DNA of 64,000 nt from Chrysoperla carnea (GCF_905475395.1 NC_058337.1:87042368-87106367), one strand, 5' to 3'. Counted from the stretch's first letter, positions 1-14,583 are shown. Notes: generated from the sequence alone by a model not told the origin. Numbers and translations: made by a program.

Positions 1-260
1 TATGTCAGTATCGTTGATTGATAAATAAGTGCAATAAAATTTAATGTACTAATAATAATGGCATAATGTATGGCTTAGTGGATAATTGTTCTAAAGATTG
101 ATTATTCGAATATCATTCATTTATGGTATAATTTGTTTATGCTGCTTAATACTCCAATTTGAATTATCGATTAACACTCATTGATGCTATAATTTTTTTA
201 GTATTTGTTCCGTGTTTTCTTCATCTTCTCCCGAAGTCACTATTTAGGAAAAGTCTCTGA

Positions 261-780
261 TCTCATATCGTAGCAAATTTAGTCTACTTTAAAAACATCT
301 TGAAAAAGTACTTCAAAAACAACCCGTTTAGGGTTATAATTGCCTAAATCTGAAAAAAATTTTCACGGATTTTCTCGATTTTTGACAAAGTTGCATTCGA
401 CGCTCGAAGTCACAAACTTGGATTATTCATTGGTACATCATCTTAAACAAGTTTGCTAAAAATCAGAACTACCGGATTTGACGTTAGCTCTGATGTATGA
501 AGTTAGTTGGAAAGTATTGGATCTACAGAGTCCATTCTCGTCTCATATTGTAGCAAATTTAGTCTACTTAAAAATGTTCTTCTAGTCTACTTCTAAAAAT
601 GTTCCAGAATTTATCAAAAACCTAGCCTTTTAGGGTTATAATCGCCAAAATCCAAAATTTTCACGGATTTTTCGATTTTTGACAATGTTGCATTCAGCGC
701 TCGAGATCACAAACTTGGATTATTCATTAGATCAACATCATAGACAAATCTCCAAAAAATCAGAACTACCGGATTTGATG
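261..780. repeat. Two diverged direct copies of a ~230-bp unit
   Basis: A unit running from about 261 to 483 recurs at about 541 to 780. Shared landmarks include GTAGCAAATTTAGTCTACTT, TTTTAGGGTTATAAT, TTTTCACGGATTTT, CACAAACTTGGATTATTCAT and CAGAACTACCGGATTTGA. The copies differ by many substitutions and small indels, so the duplication is old. No coding potential is visible. Confidence 0.8.
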
Positions 781-2579
781 CACACTACCCCGTACTTTCA
801 AACGACAAAGTTACTGTATTTATGAGTATATTGGAATTGTTTCGACTTTGAGGAAAATTTATCTAAATCAGAAAAGTCGAATTTACGATTTATTAGTTAC
901 ATTAAGGCCTATTTTCTTCACCTACTTCCAACCTAGAACTGAATCGACTTCAATTTAAAAATCGATTCAAGTTTAAAGGATGAAAAATGTTATCACTTAA
1001 ATTTTTATAAAGTTTTCAAGTGTACAAATAAAGCAACATTAGAAAAAAGAATAGTGAGTTCTTTAATGGGAGGCCGTCCTTCAAAATTTTTGGTTACGGA
1101 CGATTTTAATTTATTTTAACTTTAAAGTGGGTCAATATTTAATTATAGTATAGTCAAATATTTTAAGGTATGCATTTTTAGTCCAATTTTCTTCTAAAAT
1201 ATAGACTTATTTACTGTATTGAAAATCAACAATAAGGGTTGAAGGTGTGTTTTGTATTCCCTAGAACACAATTTAGGGGCTGCCAAATAGAAATCATGTA
1301 TTCCTTATTAAAATCTAAGACGAAAAGTTCGTTGATATTTCGCGAATTGTTCATTTAACGCCTCGCTAAAAGTATCGTTAATATCGTTTTTAAATAGAAG
1401 TAAAATTACAGTAAATAAAGTTTACCATTTTTAGCCAGTTTTCCAGTTTACAACACAGAGAGTTCTAAAATAAAAAATTTTAACTATATTCTAGAATTTT
1501 GAATGTAAATTTCTTAGTGAGCAGTAAACTTAAAGAATTGCAGTAAACGTGATTTCCTACAGCTTGTTTAGTTGCAAAATTTAAGTTTTCCACATATTAG
1601 TCGAGAAATTTTTCACATTAAAAACGATAGCCTTAATCGTTAGAATTGCTGATAGCCTTAATCTAATAACACGAAGTGTCTAATGAGGGAGAAATATGTT
1701 CTTAATAATGGAGCTCCGTTGTTCACGAGTTTTTTTATTATTATGTGTTTTAATTTAATTTAAATTATGTAATTTTTTTAAACTAATTATGTTTAAAGTG
1801 TTAAAATTAACAAGATTAAGATAACATTAATTTGACTATATATTTATTTATTTACATATTTTAAGTGCTGAATAATTATTTAAATTGTACAATTTTTAAT
1901 ATATGCAATAAAATTTTAAGTATTGATTTTTGAAATGCAATTAATTTGTAAAGGTCTGCCAATTCATTTGAGATATTTTTATTTGTTTGAACTAGAAATT
2001 CAGTTAATACTCTTGTAAATTTGGTGACAGTCAATTATTTTACAGTCTATCTTATGTCTACTATTTGATATTGTTTATCTTAAAAGAATCCCAAGTAGAT
2101 TTGGCCGGATTTGTAAATACATGTTCGAACTCTATTGTATTATTCCCGATAGGTGAAAACCAAACCATGTAGTTTAGTGAAAGGAAAGTAGGAACTTCAG
2201 AAATTAATTTGGCTATGCCTCCTCAATCCTGGCTCAGATTCTATCCGTTGTTTCTTTTTAGAAGTTTAATTACCTGTTTTTCTGTTCTTCTTGCTTTTTA
2301 GCAATAAAATCCCCCAAAAAACTTTTTCTGTGTATATTTCTGAATAAAAATATATAGTCGCTATAGACGCTGAGAGTTACAAAACTCAATGGCTTTTACA
2401 ATGAAGGAAATTACACCACTAACAAGTGGCAAGATTTCTTGACTTCCACATGGTTAAGATCTATATTGAATTAATCAATTATTTTATTAAATTCGAGGTC
2501 TATCCAACAAATATGCTAACTTGTTCTAGTTGAAATCTCTACGTTCTTGTAACTCCAATATAGAAATGGTATTTTGAAT

Positions 2580-2940
2580 AATAATGCGATCCTACACTCA
2601 GACCTGGATTCACCACGCAAGCAGAGTATACACTTGCCTAGGGCAACATGAACGGAAGGCCGGCAAATTTTTGCGGAAACTTTGAAATCTTACGGAACTA
2701 TTTATTGTCACTTAAAAAATACGGTATTGACATAAAAATTGCGAAAACAAATTGTGAAAAAAGTGAGGTTAAAAACTCGTCTGATAGTGTTCCAATATTC
2801 AATAATCAATATTTATCAAAATCAAGATCTTCTAAAATAACCAATATCATTTACATTATAACGGATCTAACCAAAAAACATTTATGTGGCGATAGTCACG
2901 GTATTATTGACGACGATGTAACTAAATAGAATTATAAATT
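2580..2940 (+). other. Small open frame of unknown origin, probably repeat-derived
   Basis: A 93-codon frame (2648-2929) follows a segment containing CACTTGCCTAGGGC, which resembles repeat-type sequence. The peptide is Lys/Asn/Ser-rich with no motif I recognise. There is no clear splice or promoter context. I do not claim a gene. Confidence 0.2.
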
Positions 2941-5089
2941 AAATTATGAAAAGTCATGCGAGATGGTTGCTTTGATATTTTAATACTATTCAAAGATACA
3001 GATTTATCTGCCCTTTTGCATCAAGACTTGATATAGTAACCCCAGTTGGGGAGTATAAGTTCCCAAGATTTAAATGATTTCTACATGGACGCTTTTTGAA
3101 ATGGATATATAGCGAAACGTGAGTAGATTGGTACCAATGGACCTATCGGCCACTTGTACTAAATTTTATACACTTATTTGCAATCAAAAAGGTGATATAC
3201 TTCTTCAAATTTTTATCCAAAATCATGAATTTCATGAAAGTGTCTACCCATGTTTTGCAATACTACCATATCAAAAAGCCTCCCTGGTGTTATTGAAATT
3301 TTGGAGGCTTATATCTCGTGATTGGTGTTACGAGAGCGAACCTTGGTGCAAAACGACGAATACACCGATATATTTGACTGATATTAAATTTTCAACACAG
3401 CCAGCTTGCACGGATTTTTCCCATACATCTCCAAGTAAATGCAAATACTTCGAATATTAATTCAAATAAATAAATTTATCCATAATATTTTTCGATTTTG
3501 TTTCTTTGTAGAAAATAAAAGTTTTTTGTCAATATAATTTTTGCATGATGTAAAAAAAAAGCTCATAGTTCAACAATGCAATTTATCTCTCTTTACGATA
3601 TCTCAGTTAGGTATACAGTTTGACAGAGATAGTGCCAGTCATGTTTATAAGCAACTAGCTGAGTTTACACATTCATATATAGATGTCTCAACTCGTTGTA
3701 CTACCATTTACGATATGAATATCCTCTGACGGAAAACTGATCAGATTAGTCAATAGATTTAGAATACTTCAACGAAGATGTCTTCAGGAATTCTTCAATT
3801 AAACCTCTTCTGCAGATGCTCAAAAATAGATTTTCTGGGACATAATAAAGACAACGGTATTAAACGGCATTAAAAGTATACCAGAAGAATGCGTGAAAGA
3901 ATGGTTTTTGAATTTCTAACTGGAGCATAGAACATCAACATACAGCCACTTTCGAACTCGTTTCAAGGTCTTGTCATCTCTTTCCACATTCTAAAAGTGG
4001 AAAAAGATGCTTGTCAAGTATCTATTAATGAACTTCTGAATGCCACTTACAAAACAGTTATTATTCTGATATTTGTTTGAAAAGCCGCAACTACGGGTTC
4101 ATACTTAATTAGATCATTCTACATTCGTTATATAATCTTCTCTTTATTTTAAAGTCGTCTAATTTTGCTAACATGCCCATAAAACTGCTCGTTGAGTAGA
4201 GAAGATCAGGAAAGTTAAAACCGTTCTAGGTGGAGAGTAAATTAATAACCATTCATTGCGTTTTGTGATGTTCATTGCTCAGCTTTCGATTAACTTTTCC
4301 AGGTGGTTTAGCATCCTCATTCCAGTTGAAACAGAGCAACACCATTATCATTTAGGGGTTTTAAGCTTTTCACCATGCTTTCGCACTCTTCCAAAATACA
4401 AAAGGATTGGATTTGTTTTTCCTTACAGGATTTCAAAATCGTTTATGGAGACTTTAAGCACTAAACTTCACAAGTTCTGCATCTAATTGAGAATATCAAA
4501 GATATACCAATGTAGCTCAAATGAAAGGAGACCTTACAATGAGTATACTAAAGTATTTTAGACCTTTTAAAGACCTTTTTCAAAATTTCTTCTATCAAAA
4601 TTCATTTTTGTTTTGAATTTTATCACAATTTGTTTAAACTTAGGATTTATGCGAGCCTCCTTTAGTGTGTCAAACACTACATTTTTGTGACCGTGACTCA
4701 TTTACAGGTTTGGTAAGAAAAATCAAATTGAAAGTTTTGGAGTTATCTAATAAAATTTTAAAATACAAATATAGTAGAGGTCTTTTAGATATAAAAAACA
4801 CCAAACCTCGGAGAACAGGGCTATAGTCAACCAAATTGGATGATTATAGTTTTGTTGTATTTTTAATATCGTATACTTGAAACTTATACCATCAAATTTA
4901 GGCTCTTGTCTAATAGCAAAATGTTGGTGGAAGGAAAATAAGGGGCAATTTAAAATTGAAAATTTAGATCGGTTAATTAATCATAATGATCCTTCACCTA
5001 AGTCCCTCCCTTTCATCTGATTTCGAAAACGGCAAGAGATTGATCAAAACTTTAAATTACAAAAGTATCCATTGAAAAAAAAAACTAAA

Positions 5090-5775
5090 TATATTTATGT
5101 AATTTAAAAATGGAAAATCAAGCCCTACAATAGCTCATTTACCTTCATAAAACATTTTTTCGAAAAGCGGTAACTTTCAGAAAAATATTTATTGCATTTA
5201 ATCGAAAGAAAACATGCTAGCTACAGAAAAATGCTTTATTCAAAAATTGTCAAGAGCAATAGAGGACATTCGCCTGTGGCCATGACTTTGACATGAAATT
5301 CTAGTTTCAAGGCATTTGGCCTTCATCTTCAAATGACCCTTAAAATTTATCTGGACTTAAAAGTTACTAACACAGACGGATGACCTTTTTTTTTGTCTAA
5401 AATGACCTCCCTTGAATGATCTTGAAACTAGAATTTCAGGCCCTTGACAACTTTTGACTAAAGCATTTTTCTGTAGGTAGCATGTTTTCCTTCGATTAAA
5501 TGCAATAATGGCATATTTTTCCAAAAGCGATTTTTTGAAAAAAATGTTAGTTTTTTAAGAGATCAACTTACTAATTTAAAGTGTTATGCTATCTCTTACC
5601 TTTTAGGATCTAAGTTGACTATTAAACAACCCGGAGAACTAGGTCAAATCTGATTTCTGAACATGATGTCTCCCATCAAACTCTGCAACTTTTATTTAAG
5701 CGATTTTTTTATTGGTTAAATACAAATCGAGCTATTAGCCGTAATCAATTAAAATGGTCTATCTTGTATAGTGGT
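5090..5775. repeat. Inverted-repeat element, copy of the family at 35737-36557
   Basis: The segment around 5160-5260 (TTTTTTCGAAAAGCGGTAAC, then TTTAATCGAAAGAAAACATG) is repeated in inverse orientation around 5440-5545. Central landmarks AGAGGACATTCGCCTGT and TGACTTTGACATGAAATT, and the right end GAGCTATTAGCCGTAAT, match the element in MEGF8 intron 2. It is probably a non-autonomous foldback or MITE-type DNA element; no transposase is seen. Confidence 0.75.
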
Positions 5776-7531
5776 GGTCATCTAGACTGTTCAATGTAAA
5801 CAAACTTAAGTAACTTCATATTTACCCAAACATTTTCTTTAGGGTTCCCTTTGAAGTGAAAGTTTTAGATTTTCAGAATTTTAGAGGATATTTTTTCTTA
5901 AAATGGTAAAATTTCGCTCCGCATTGCGATGTTAGACAAAAGCGCAAAATTTTGTTTGTATAAGTTTTATAGTACATGACCTTATAAATACAGAAAAAGG
6001 AAATTATTGAATTCCGAGGTTAAAACCTAAAAGCACCTGACTAATATATGTTTTTTGACATCACATACACAATGTCTCGTGAAAAATACAATCATTATTC
6101 TATTATTTGCTACTATACATATAAGAATATAAAATTTGTTTTATATTATTATACCTACAAATTTGTTTTTCCTTAAATCTTTTGCTTTGCACTGATAGAT
6201 GAATTTGATGCGCAACATATGCTTTTTGATCTAAATTGAATATTCACAAATTAGGCTAAAAATACACCGGAGGTGTCTTAGTACCAAGAGACAATGTGCC
6301 TTCAATCTAGTCTAATTCATTTAAGATAAAATTAAAAAAAATATATGTCCGTATAGTCTTTTCAAAATTGTTTCCTAAACAAATTAGATTAAAAGTCTAA
6401 TGACCATAGTTTACATTGCCTTGTCTCAATTGATTCAGCTAGTTTTCTTCAGTGTGTATTTAGCCTGTATGAAATGAAAGCCATTAACCTAAGTATTTTT
6501 GTTTCATTTGTCGAATATTCAATTTATTCCGTATATATACATTTTGAATCATAGGTGTTTAGCAAAATCAATCCAGTTTTCTCTAATTTTTGATCCGTAT
6601 ATGCAAAGTATTTATATGACTTTTTTCTTATTCATAACTTTTTCGAAAATTCAAAATAATGATTTTTTATTTTCTCTTGCACTTATTTGAATATTTATTG
6701 CGGAGTTGGTACACCAAGATCTTCGAAAGCCACTTTCTTTCAGCTATAGCTATTTCCTTGGTTGTCCGAATCTTGTTTATTATGGAGATTGTTAGCAATT
6801 TATCAAAATTATGATTTAGAAAAATTCATTCCAAACACTTATATCAGGCCCTTTTCGGTAGCTCCTGTAATTTCTTCAACGAAATTTGTTTAATAGATTC
6901 GATAGACTCAAAACGTCTACTAATAATTTTAATTTCTAGAGCAAGAAAAACGGGATAAGCCAAATCTATTGAATTCGATGCTTGGTCGTACTTGGCTCTA
7001 TGCAATGACTGTTTCTGGAAACTAAATTATATTACTTATTGATCAATCGTCTGTTCTCCCATAGAGAATTCATAATAAAAGAAACGATGAATATCGAGTA
7101 TCATAAGAATTGCCTCCAACGCTTTCTCGATTCCCTTTGATCTCTTTACATCACTCGTTTCGAAATTCGTTTTGATAAAATCTAAGCTTTATCTAACATG
7201 AATTCCATTTCCATTCAAAATTTAGTGCAAAATTTCGTTCATTGTAAAAATTGTTGAAAAGCAGTATAAAAATGACAGATCAACTTCAAGCTGTTTAAAT
7301 TAGAAATTCCATATACTTTTTTTTTTTATAGAATGTGTAATATATAATCACTGTCTTTTTTTAATCATATTATAAAGCTGGCTACCAAAACCACTCCAAG
7401 CGTGCTGGCGCAGCTCGTATAAATTTAGCCTAATCCATTGAGTTGAGGTGGTGTTTGGGATTATTTTGGAAGAAAAATTTACAATTCTCTAAATTTTTCA
7501 TAAACTAGTCGCTCTTACAACCGGAGACATA

Positions 7532-7850
7532 TACAGGGTGTCCCAGGAGCAACGGACGCCCTCGTGGCTCAGGTAGAAAATAAAATTCTAAGACGAAAAG
7601 CCCTTTTCTTTTTTTATCTGAATAGATAGTCAATCAGAAGCGTGCTACATCGGCTAGAATGCGGAGGAGAGGGGTAGTAAGAAATTGTGAGTGAGACTTG
7701 TGCATACGTGTAAAAGTGTGTGAATGTGTAGAAAAGGGCGGGTGTAAGTGTATAGAATCAAAAAATGAAAGAGAACTTGTTCGTCTTAGCATTTTATTTT
7801 CTACCTGATGCAGCAAGGGCGCCTGTTACTCCTGCAGAGACACCCCTGTA
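7532..7850. mobile_element. MITE-like element with ~75-bp terminal inverted repeats
   Basis: The left end TACAGGGTGTCCCAGGAGCA is the imperfect inverse of the right end around 7800-7850 (…CCTGCAGAGACACCCCTGTA). The arms also share CAGGTAGAAAATAAAAT and CTAAGACGAA. The outermost bases on both sides are TA, as expected of Tc1/mariner-type target choice. About 150 bp of non-coding centre separates the arms. A 60-codon minus frame inside is incidental. Confidence 0.75.
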
Positions 7851-10800
7851 AAATACACATTTCGAGAAGATTATTAATACAATTTTCTCGATTCTATTTA
7901 TACTCTAAACGTTAATTAGCCAATTGTTTCTATATCTTTTCCATCTCAATTTATTATTTTAAAAACTATATTGCTTGTTCAAATGAAATACAAACACCTG
8001 TGTTTGATATAATGACTTATTTGCTTGACGTATAAACATAGCGCAATCTTTGTATTAGTCTGAATCGTTCGTATTAATGCATGTGGTTTGCTAATTAAAT
8101 AATGTGATTTATTAAAGAAAAATCAAGGGTAAATGATTAACGTACTTTCAATATCACCAACCAACAAATATGCATGTGCATTCCATGTAAACTTTTCCTG
8201 GTTGTGTAATATCATTGCCCTTATAAGAACTATTGATTTTGTTTTATTCACATTAAAGCAATTTATCTGACAGTTAGGAATGACTTGAGTAACACCTATC
8301 GAACATCTTAATAGAGATAAATACGATAACGGATACCAAAAATCGTTCTTTTGTTCCATTCCGATTTTATTTATTAATAGCTGCCCATGAAGCCGTATCA
8401 ATACTTTACATAATAGTATTTTCAAAAAACTTGAAAGTTTTTTTAAGTTAACTGCTTCGTTGTTATTTTATCTTCCTTTATGTGAAATAGAGAGGCGGCA
8501 GAAAAGAAACGTTTTCTTTTTACCTAAACGTGAAAGTAACGCAATTCCTTATATACATATTAAAAGAAGAAACCTATTATTTTGCGTTTATGTTCATAAA
8601 GGAGCTTCCATAAACTACGTGGCTCAATTTCAGCCACTTTGGAACACTTCCTCCCCACCATATAGCCTACCGTAGCTTTTACTATGATCCCCCTCATCGG
8701 ATGGAATGTAGACTTTTGTACTTTCTTTTAACAAACTTTAAACAGATTAATTTGGTTAAATATCTGCTCGCCGCAGCGTGTAGGCTAGTTAGAACGTACT
8801 AAAGCCATAGCAACCGTTTAAAATATAAATGTAACCAATGTTTGAAATTAAATATCAATTATCGCAACTTGATCTGTTAAATTATCGAAACTTAAATTTT
8901 TTTCATTGTGCGAAAACAAATATATCAAGAAAATTACGTAATTTAACGTCATGGCCACCTCTTCCTTTACGTAGCTAAACATAGCCTTTGAATCAAACCA
9001 AAATCGCACGTTGGCCCGCTGAGCCGTAAATGAATTAAAAATATGTCAGAATTCTATTATCTTTGATATATTATTTTCTCTTCATACAAAAAATTCGTTT
9101 TAAAAAAAGTTTCATTAACCCTTTTGAAAATTTATGAACATGTGAAATTTCTTTCCGGTTTTATAATTTACATTGCACTACGTTTAACGGATTTTTTTTA
9201 TTTGAGTTTTAATTTGTATACAAGCTATTGCCAATTTATTTATTGTAATTTTGTGTAATAACTAATCGCCTCTGGCCGGATCAAAAATTAAAAAATCATT
9301 TCAAATATTCTGAATTTCGTATAATAATTTTTTACATTCAAGGCTAGAGTGCTACTAATAGTGCTTACGGTAGTTTGCTTTAAAGTTGTCCTCCAAATTT
9401 CTATTACAGAAACTTTTTTTGAACAAAGTAGGTAATATTGTTACAAAAATTTTTTATTATTACACAACTCTGCTCTGAATTTAACTAATTGTACATCAGA
9501 ATACTATTTAATTATGTAAAACGCGATTGATCGGAATATTACACTTAAACTATTAATTCAAAATGTTAATTGCGCACGCTGCATGTTTTGCTACTTCATA
9601 ATCTCAAGTAATATGCTTAAATCAATCATAATTATAAAAATTATATACCAAGAACAAACCAATCAAATTTTAATGATCAGCTGGATTTCTTCTTGCATTA
9701 ATTCATACCAATTGAGTAATCGGTAAACACTCACCCTACGTTTAATTGAGTGGCCGTAAATATTGGCTTTGGGAGTTATCTTTCATACAACCAACATTTT
9801 ACCCAACGAAGCGGGTGGGTTAAATGGCTAGTATTTTTACTAACTTGAGGGTGATACCAAAGACGATAAATGTCAGTAAAATTTCTTGGATTAAGACTTT
9901 TTTCTCGAAAGCATCAAGAATATATAACAATTTCTCATACTATTCTTAACGAGTTTGAAATCAACTACTAAAAAGATGATAAACCACTGCTAAAACGACC
10001 GCTAAAATTTCAATGGACCGCTCACATATTTCAATTGATTAGTAAGGTAAACAAACCAACTGACCAATTTTCAATTCAAATTTTTGTTATCGTTGGTCCC
10101 TTTAATTCCAATCCACTTCTGGAAACTTTTGAGGCATCCCTAACGCTGTTCAAAATTTAGCAACCAATGGTATTTTGAAGATTCCAGATATTCTTGAAAC
10201 TATTCGAATTTTGGTTATATGAATTTGCGATCATTCAATTTAACGTAAAGTTAGTGTTTAATGACTATTAATTTGGTATGAATTAACGCCAGAAGGCCGG
10301 TTCTTGGTATATTATTACAAGCTAAATGTGCTTACGCTAGTTTTCTTTAAAATTCCTCCATCGGTGAAAAGCGAAAATTTTTTTTTTCGTAAATACGGCG
10401 AAGAAATTTTATGAACTACAATTTAATACAGAATAAAAATATAAGTGTGGAAATTTCGATATCCAAAATATACACATAAAATAAAATTTATTTACATAAG
10501 TTAGAACCGTGTAGGCCTATAGGGTAATTCAATGCTGTGTAGCGAGAGGAATCGTCTTATGCTAAATGTATAGTCTGCCATTCATAAACAAATTAAAAAT
10601 TAATATAACAAAAGCTTAATGTTTTGTCTATCTATACTAATATATAAAATTCTTTGTATGTAATAGGGCATGTTATCATCAAAATGTGGACACACTGGAT
10701 AAAAAGATACAATTTTTGCTAGGCCTTATACAGGAACCAGACTTTCAATTTTCTTCTAGTTCTCTTGGAATCACAAAATTGCTGTTATCACATAGTTTTT

Positions 10801-11346
10801 AAATGGATCAGACTGTATTCAGAGTGTTCAAAAAAAAATTATCGAAGCCGATTAACCATATAGCAAGAGTAGCAAATGCTACAGATTCCGCGAAAACACA
10901 GCGTATAAAAAAATTTGACGAGGGCGCTTATAAATGGGTGGGTGGACTAAAGAAAGGTTAAAAAATTATAGTAAAATACACGTTGACTAAAATAGGTAAA
11001 ATTTGCAGGCAAGTTTTTTGTTATGGGCCCATTCATAATTGGTAAGGGATCGGCAGTAGATTCACGACGACTAAACAAATGTTCTTTATTGATAGAATAT
11101 TATTATTGGGCCCGCGGTATAGATTTACTGCAGGTTCCACGCTAGTTTAATCCGGCACTGATTGGACTCCTAACAGATTTTTAATTGGAGAAAATGACTA
11201 AAGTTAAGGTTGCTTGTTTCAAAGAGAGAAACTTATTGGAAACCTTGAATTTGATGTTGATCTTTAGGGTCATGCAAACGGCAATTTGATTTCATAACTA
11301 CATATTAAAAGTTAGAAGAATTTTAAAATTAAAAAAATATTCCTTG

Positions 11347-11625
11347 TAGTTGGCGGAGTTGCTATCCGCCAACTGGCGATAATAATTCGTGTTAGTTAGA
11401 ACAAGTAATGGATCCGTTAAGCTTAGTTCCAATTTAGAATACGAGCTGCCAATACTTGTACTTGCCATTTTTAAAGGTCAATCAAAATATACAAATTCAA
11501 ATCAGTTAAATCCCGCCACCTGGTGATAAAAATTCGTATTAATTAAAATAGAAAGTGGTCTCACTTTCAATAGTTTCAATTTAGACTGCCAGGTTACTTG
11601 CTATTTATCAATTGGAAATGAAGTT
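11347..11625. repeat. Dispersed repeat, copy 1
   Basis: Landmarks CCGCCAACTGGCGATAATAA, CCAATACTTGTACTTGCCAT, AAAGGTCAATCAAAATAT and AATAGTTTCAATTTAGAC recur in the same order at 15986-16210. The copy itself contains two related halves, as the CCGCCA…GATAA…ATTCGT motif appears twice. Nothing coding is visible. Confidence 0.75.
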
Positions 11626-12590
11626 TACTATAATTTATTATCTGACAATTTTTTGATACCTACAGAGAAATTTACGTTCAGAGTTCTAAAACAAAAAAAT
11701 CAAACTTGAAATTCTTTAACTTTGAACATTTTGTCGGTGACTCTTACCGAAAAAATGTTCATTTCGTAAATTACTTACTGTAAACTTAAATTCCTACAAT
11801 TTTGCATTTTTAATGTTTTAGTTCACCTAATATTAGTCGAAAAATTTTTTTAATTAAAAACGATAATTATCGAAGGCTTAACCGTTAACGGTTGATCGAA
11901 AAACACCAAAGGTCTTTTCCTTTTAAAATTTAGGAAAGAAGTCACAGATTCCTTCTGATCTGTTTAGCTTTAGTCCGGGTTTTTAACACCTTGTATTTTA
12001 AATAGATCTATTTAAAACACATGATTGACGAAGGAGGAATCTATGTTCTTATTAATTGAAAGTCGAGTATCAAACTAATACCCAGTAAAAATTTGGTGCT
12101 TTTATCCAATGTGCCAACGTATACACAGAATTCATCAATAAGACACCCTACTAATGATTATATGATTAGAAGATGATGAATTTTGATGAAACCTTAAAAA
12201 ATCATTTCAGAAGTACTATATGGGATATGTTTTGTGAAACTAAAATTCAATTTTGAGTTAAGTTGGGTATAACTTAAAAACGTATAAAGGCTCATATATT
12301 TCTTTGGCGAGGTAAGAGATTTCGTTTTTGTGGTTTGTAGATTTGAGCCGAATAGACTAAAATCAATATTCTACGCACATATTCATTCATTCATTTATAA
12401 GTATCATTTAAGTAAAGATCTTCGACAAAAAGAATATGTAACTTTATTAATTATAGAAATAGGTAATAATTATTGAATGATAATCTTCGATACAAAAATA
12501 CTAGGTAATATACAAAGAATTTTAATTTACAAGGACTATTATTATATCAAGAGATATTTTTAGTCATATTTTTTCTGAAAATATAGACTT

Positions 12591-12718
12591 ATGCAATATA
12601 AATATGTTTTATGACTCCTAGAACACAATTTATAGGGTTTTGACAATGTATGATATACCCTTCCTCAAAACCCCCATAAATTGTGTTCTAGGAGTCATAA
12701 AACATATTTATACTGCAT
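12591..12718. repeat. Hairpin inverted repeat, ~52-bp arms
   Basis: The left arm (about 12591-12643) and right arm (about 12665-12718) are near-perfect inverse copies sharing ATAAATATGTTTTATGACTC and CTAGAACACAATTTAT, with a spacer of about 20 bp. A diverged relative of the left arm occurs near 1180-1290 (AAAATATAGACTTATTTACT, CCTAGAACACAATTTA). This suggests a dispersed foldback element. Confidence 0.85.
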
Positions 12719-13882
12719 CACATCGTTTCAAACAAACGTTTCTTGCGCCACTGACTCTATTGCAAATACAATAACATACAATGCCCCATCCTTGGGGCAA
12801 TTTTTATAAGCAGCCGTGTATGATTGCATTGGGAAATTGTTATTATTTTAACGTTATCTATCATTTGAAAAGTCCTGCTGTTGTAACTTACTGTATATTG
12901 TAACTTGAACTATCTGTACGTTGGGCCTTGAGCACCTCTAGCGGCACCCTTTGGTTCAAATAAGCTTAAATGAGATGTTGTAAAGACGAAAATTGATTTC
13001 AGCAATTTGGAGAGGATTTTCAGCAAAAAAGCTGGTTTTCTCTAAAGGGTTGAAAAACAACATTAATCATCAAAATATTTTAATTTTTCGCTTTTTTTAA
13101 GACCTACCTCAACAGCTCTGCCCAATTAAGTTAGAGGGCTGAAATTTTGTCTTAGCATTGAGATAATGTTATGGAAGTGCCTTTTATTATTGTCGTAAAA
13201 AAGGTTATTTATATTTCATTTATTAAAAAACATGAGAAGGGAAAATCATTTCAATAAAGGCATCTTATGTTGGGGAATACGACTATAGTGATGGAGCTCT
13301 GCTACTCACGAATTTTTTTTACTGAGCAAAGTATCACTCTTTGTTGAAAAATGAAAAACACTTCATAAGAACTTTTGACAATAAATTTGATCAATTATCA
13401 AAAATCGAAATTTTCATATTTATATTTTTTTAATCTAATCAGTTTCCATTGCCGTGCAAGCAATCAAATTTTTCCACTAAATGATAACTCCTATTTTAAA
13501 CCCTATTAAATGACAATTGAAACAAAAAACAATTCAGATAATTTCATACATATCCTGTTCAGCAGATCAATTATATTTATTTCTTTCTAAATCAGGAAGA
13601 TTTTAAATATTCTAAATCAATAACTCAATTCAAAATGATTACACATTAATTGACACTATATTAGTGTGACGTCAAAACACTATACTATACGTAGGTTTTC
13701 ATTAAAAAGGCCAAGAAAGTAGATCAAATAATTTTATTTACAATTTAAAAAGATCACAAAAGCCATCATTACTGATTATACCATACCTTTAGCTATGATT
13801 ACAAAATGGGTGGCCTCTATTGTGATTGTTTTTATTGAAAAAAAAATCATTTGAACTATCTCTTATTTATGAACATGGTATA

Positions 13883-14076
13883 TAATGGTTTTCCACTAAA
13901 CGGACAAACAAAAACAAAACTGAAACTCGAGTCGAAAAAACAAAACTGCAACTTTTTACTAACTTTTTGGATCGAGACTGGCAATGGATTAGCAAATGGC
14001 TATTACAGTTTCAGTTTTGTTTTTGTTGCAATTTGAATTTTGATTTTGTTTGTCCGTTTGGTGGAAAACCGGCATA
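13883..14076. mobile_element. Short MITE with ~38-bp terminal inverted repeats
   Basis: The left end TGGTTTTCCACTAAACGGAC matches the inverse of the right end (GTCCGTTTGGTGGAAAACCG). The arms continue into an (A/C)-rich stretch CAAACAAAAACAAAA and its inverse. ATAA lies on both outer sides and may be a target duplication. A 61-codon frame spanning the element is a by-product. Confidence 0.75.
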
Positions 14077-14583
14077 AATAATGTCACGTTTATTTGTATC
14101 CAAAATCATATATAATTGATCTGAAAAATTCTTTGTGATTTTTAAAACTCATAAGTTTTATTTTTTAATTTACTAAATTTCATATGAATTTGTAAATTAT
14201 AGAAAATTTAATTCTAAGAAATATAGGCGGTTTAAAAAAAGTAAAAATTTCTAAATATATTTCGTATAGCAATTAATTCTTACATTTGTTTTTTATAGAA
14301 CTCTCATATCAAATCTCAAGTGGGTCGGATTGTTTTATTTCGTAAACCGAACTCTCAAGTCATTAATAAAAATGATTGCATTCAGACTAATTTAATGATG
14401 AGTAAGCACTTACTCAGACTTTTTATCTGAATGCAGCTATTGTTAAATCAAAATATATTTTCAAAACTCCAAATTACACTTACATTTTTAATCAAGATTA
14501 GATCTAAGCATACATCAAAAACTTTCCTAATTTATCTTTAATATGTCTCTTTTCTTATTCTCTCATGAGTTTGGTCTATTACC

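Noticed and set aside
3119-3460. 113-codon frame and nearby frame at 3541-3729
   Set aside because: No recognised domain or exon context; composition is like other random frames in this tract. Old element remains are possible but not shown.
10628-10650. TCTATACTAATATATAAAAT as a Helitron 5' end
   Set aside because: It resembles Helitron starts, but no CTRR end with hairpin or helicase sequence was found, so it is not listed as a feature.
13851-14036. 61-codon plus-strand frame
   Set aside because: It overlaps a MITE and its terminal inverted repeat and has no protein signature.
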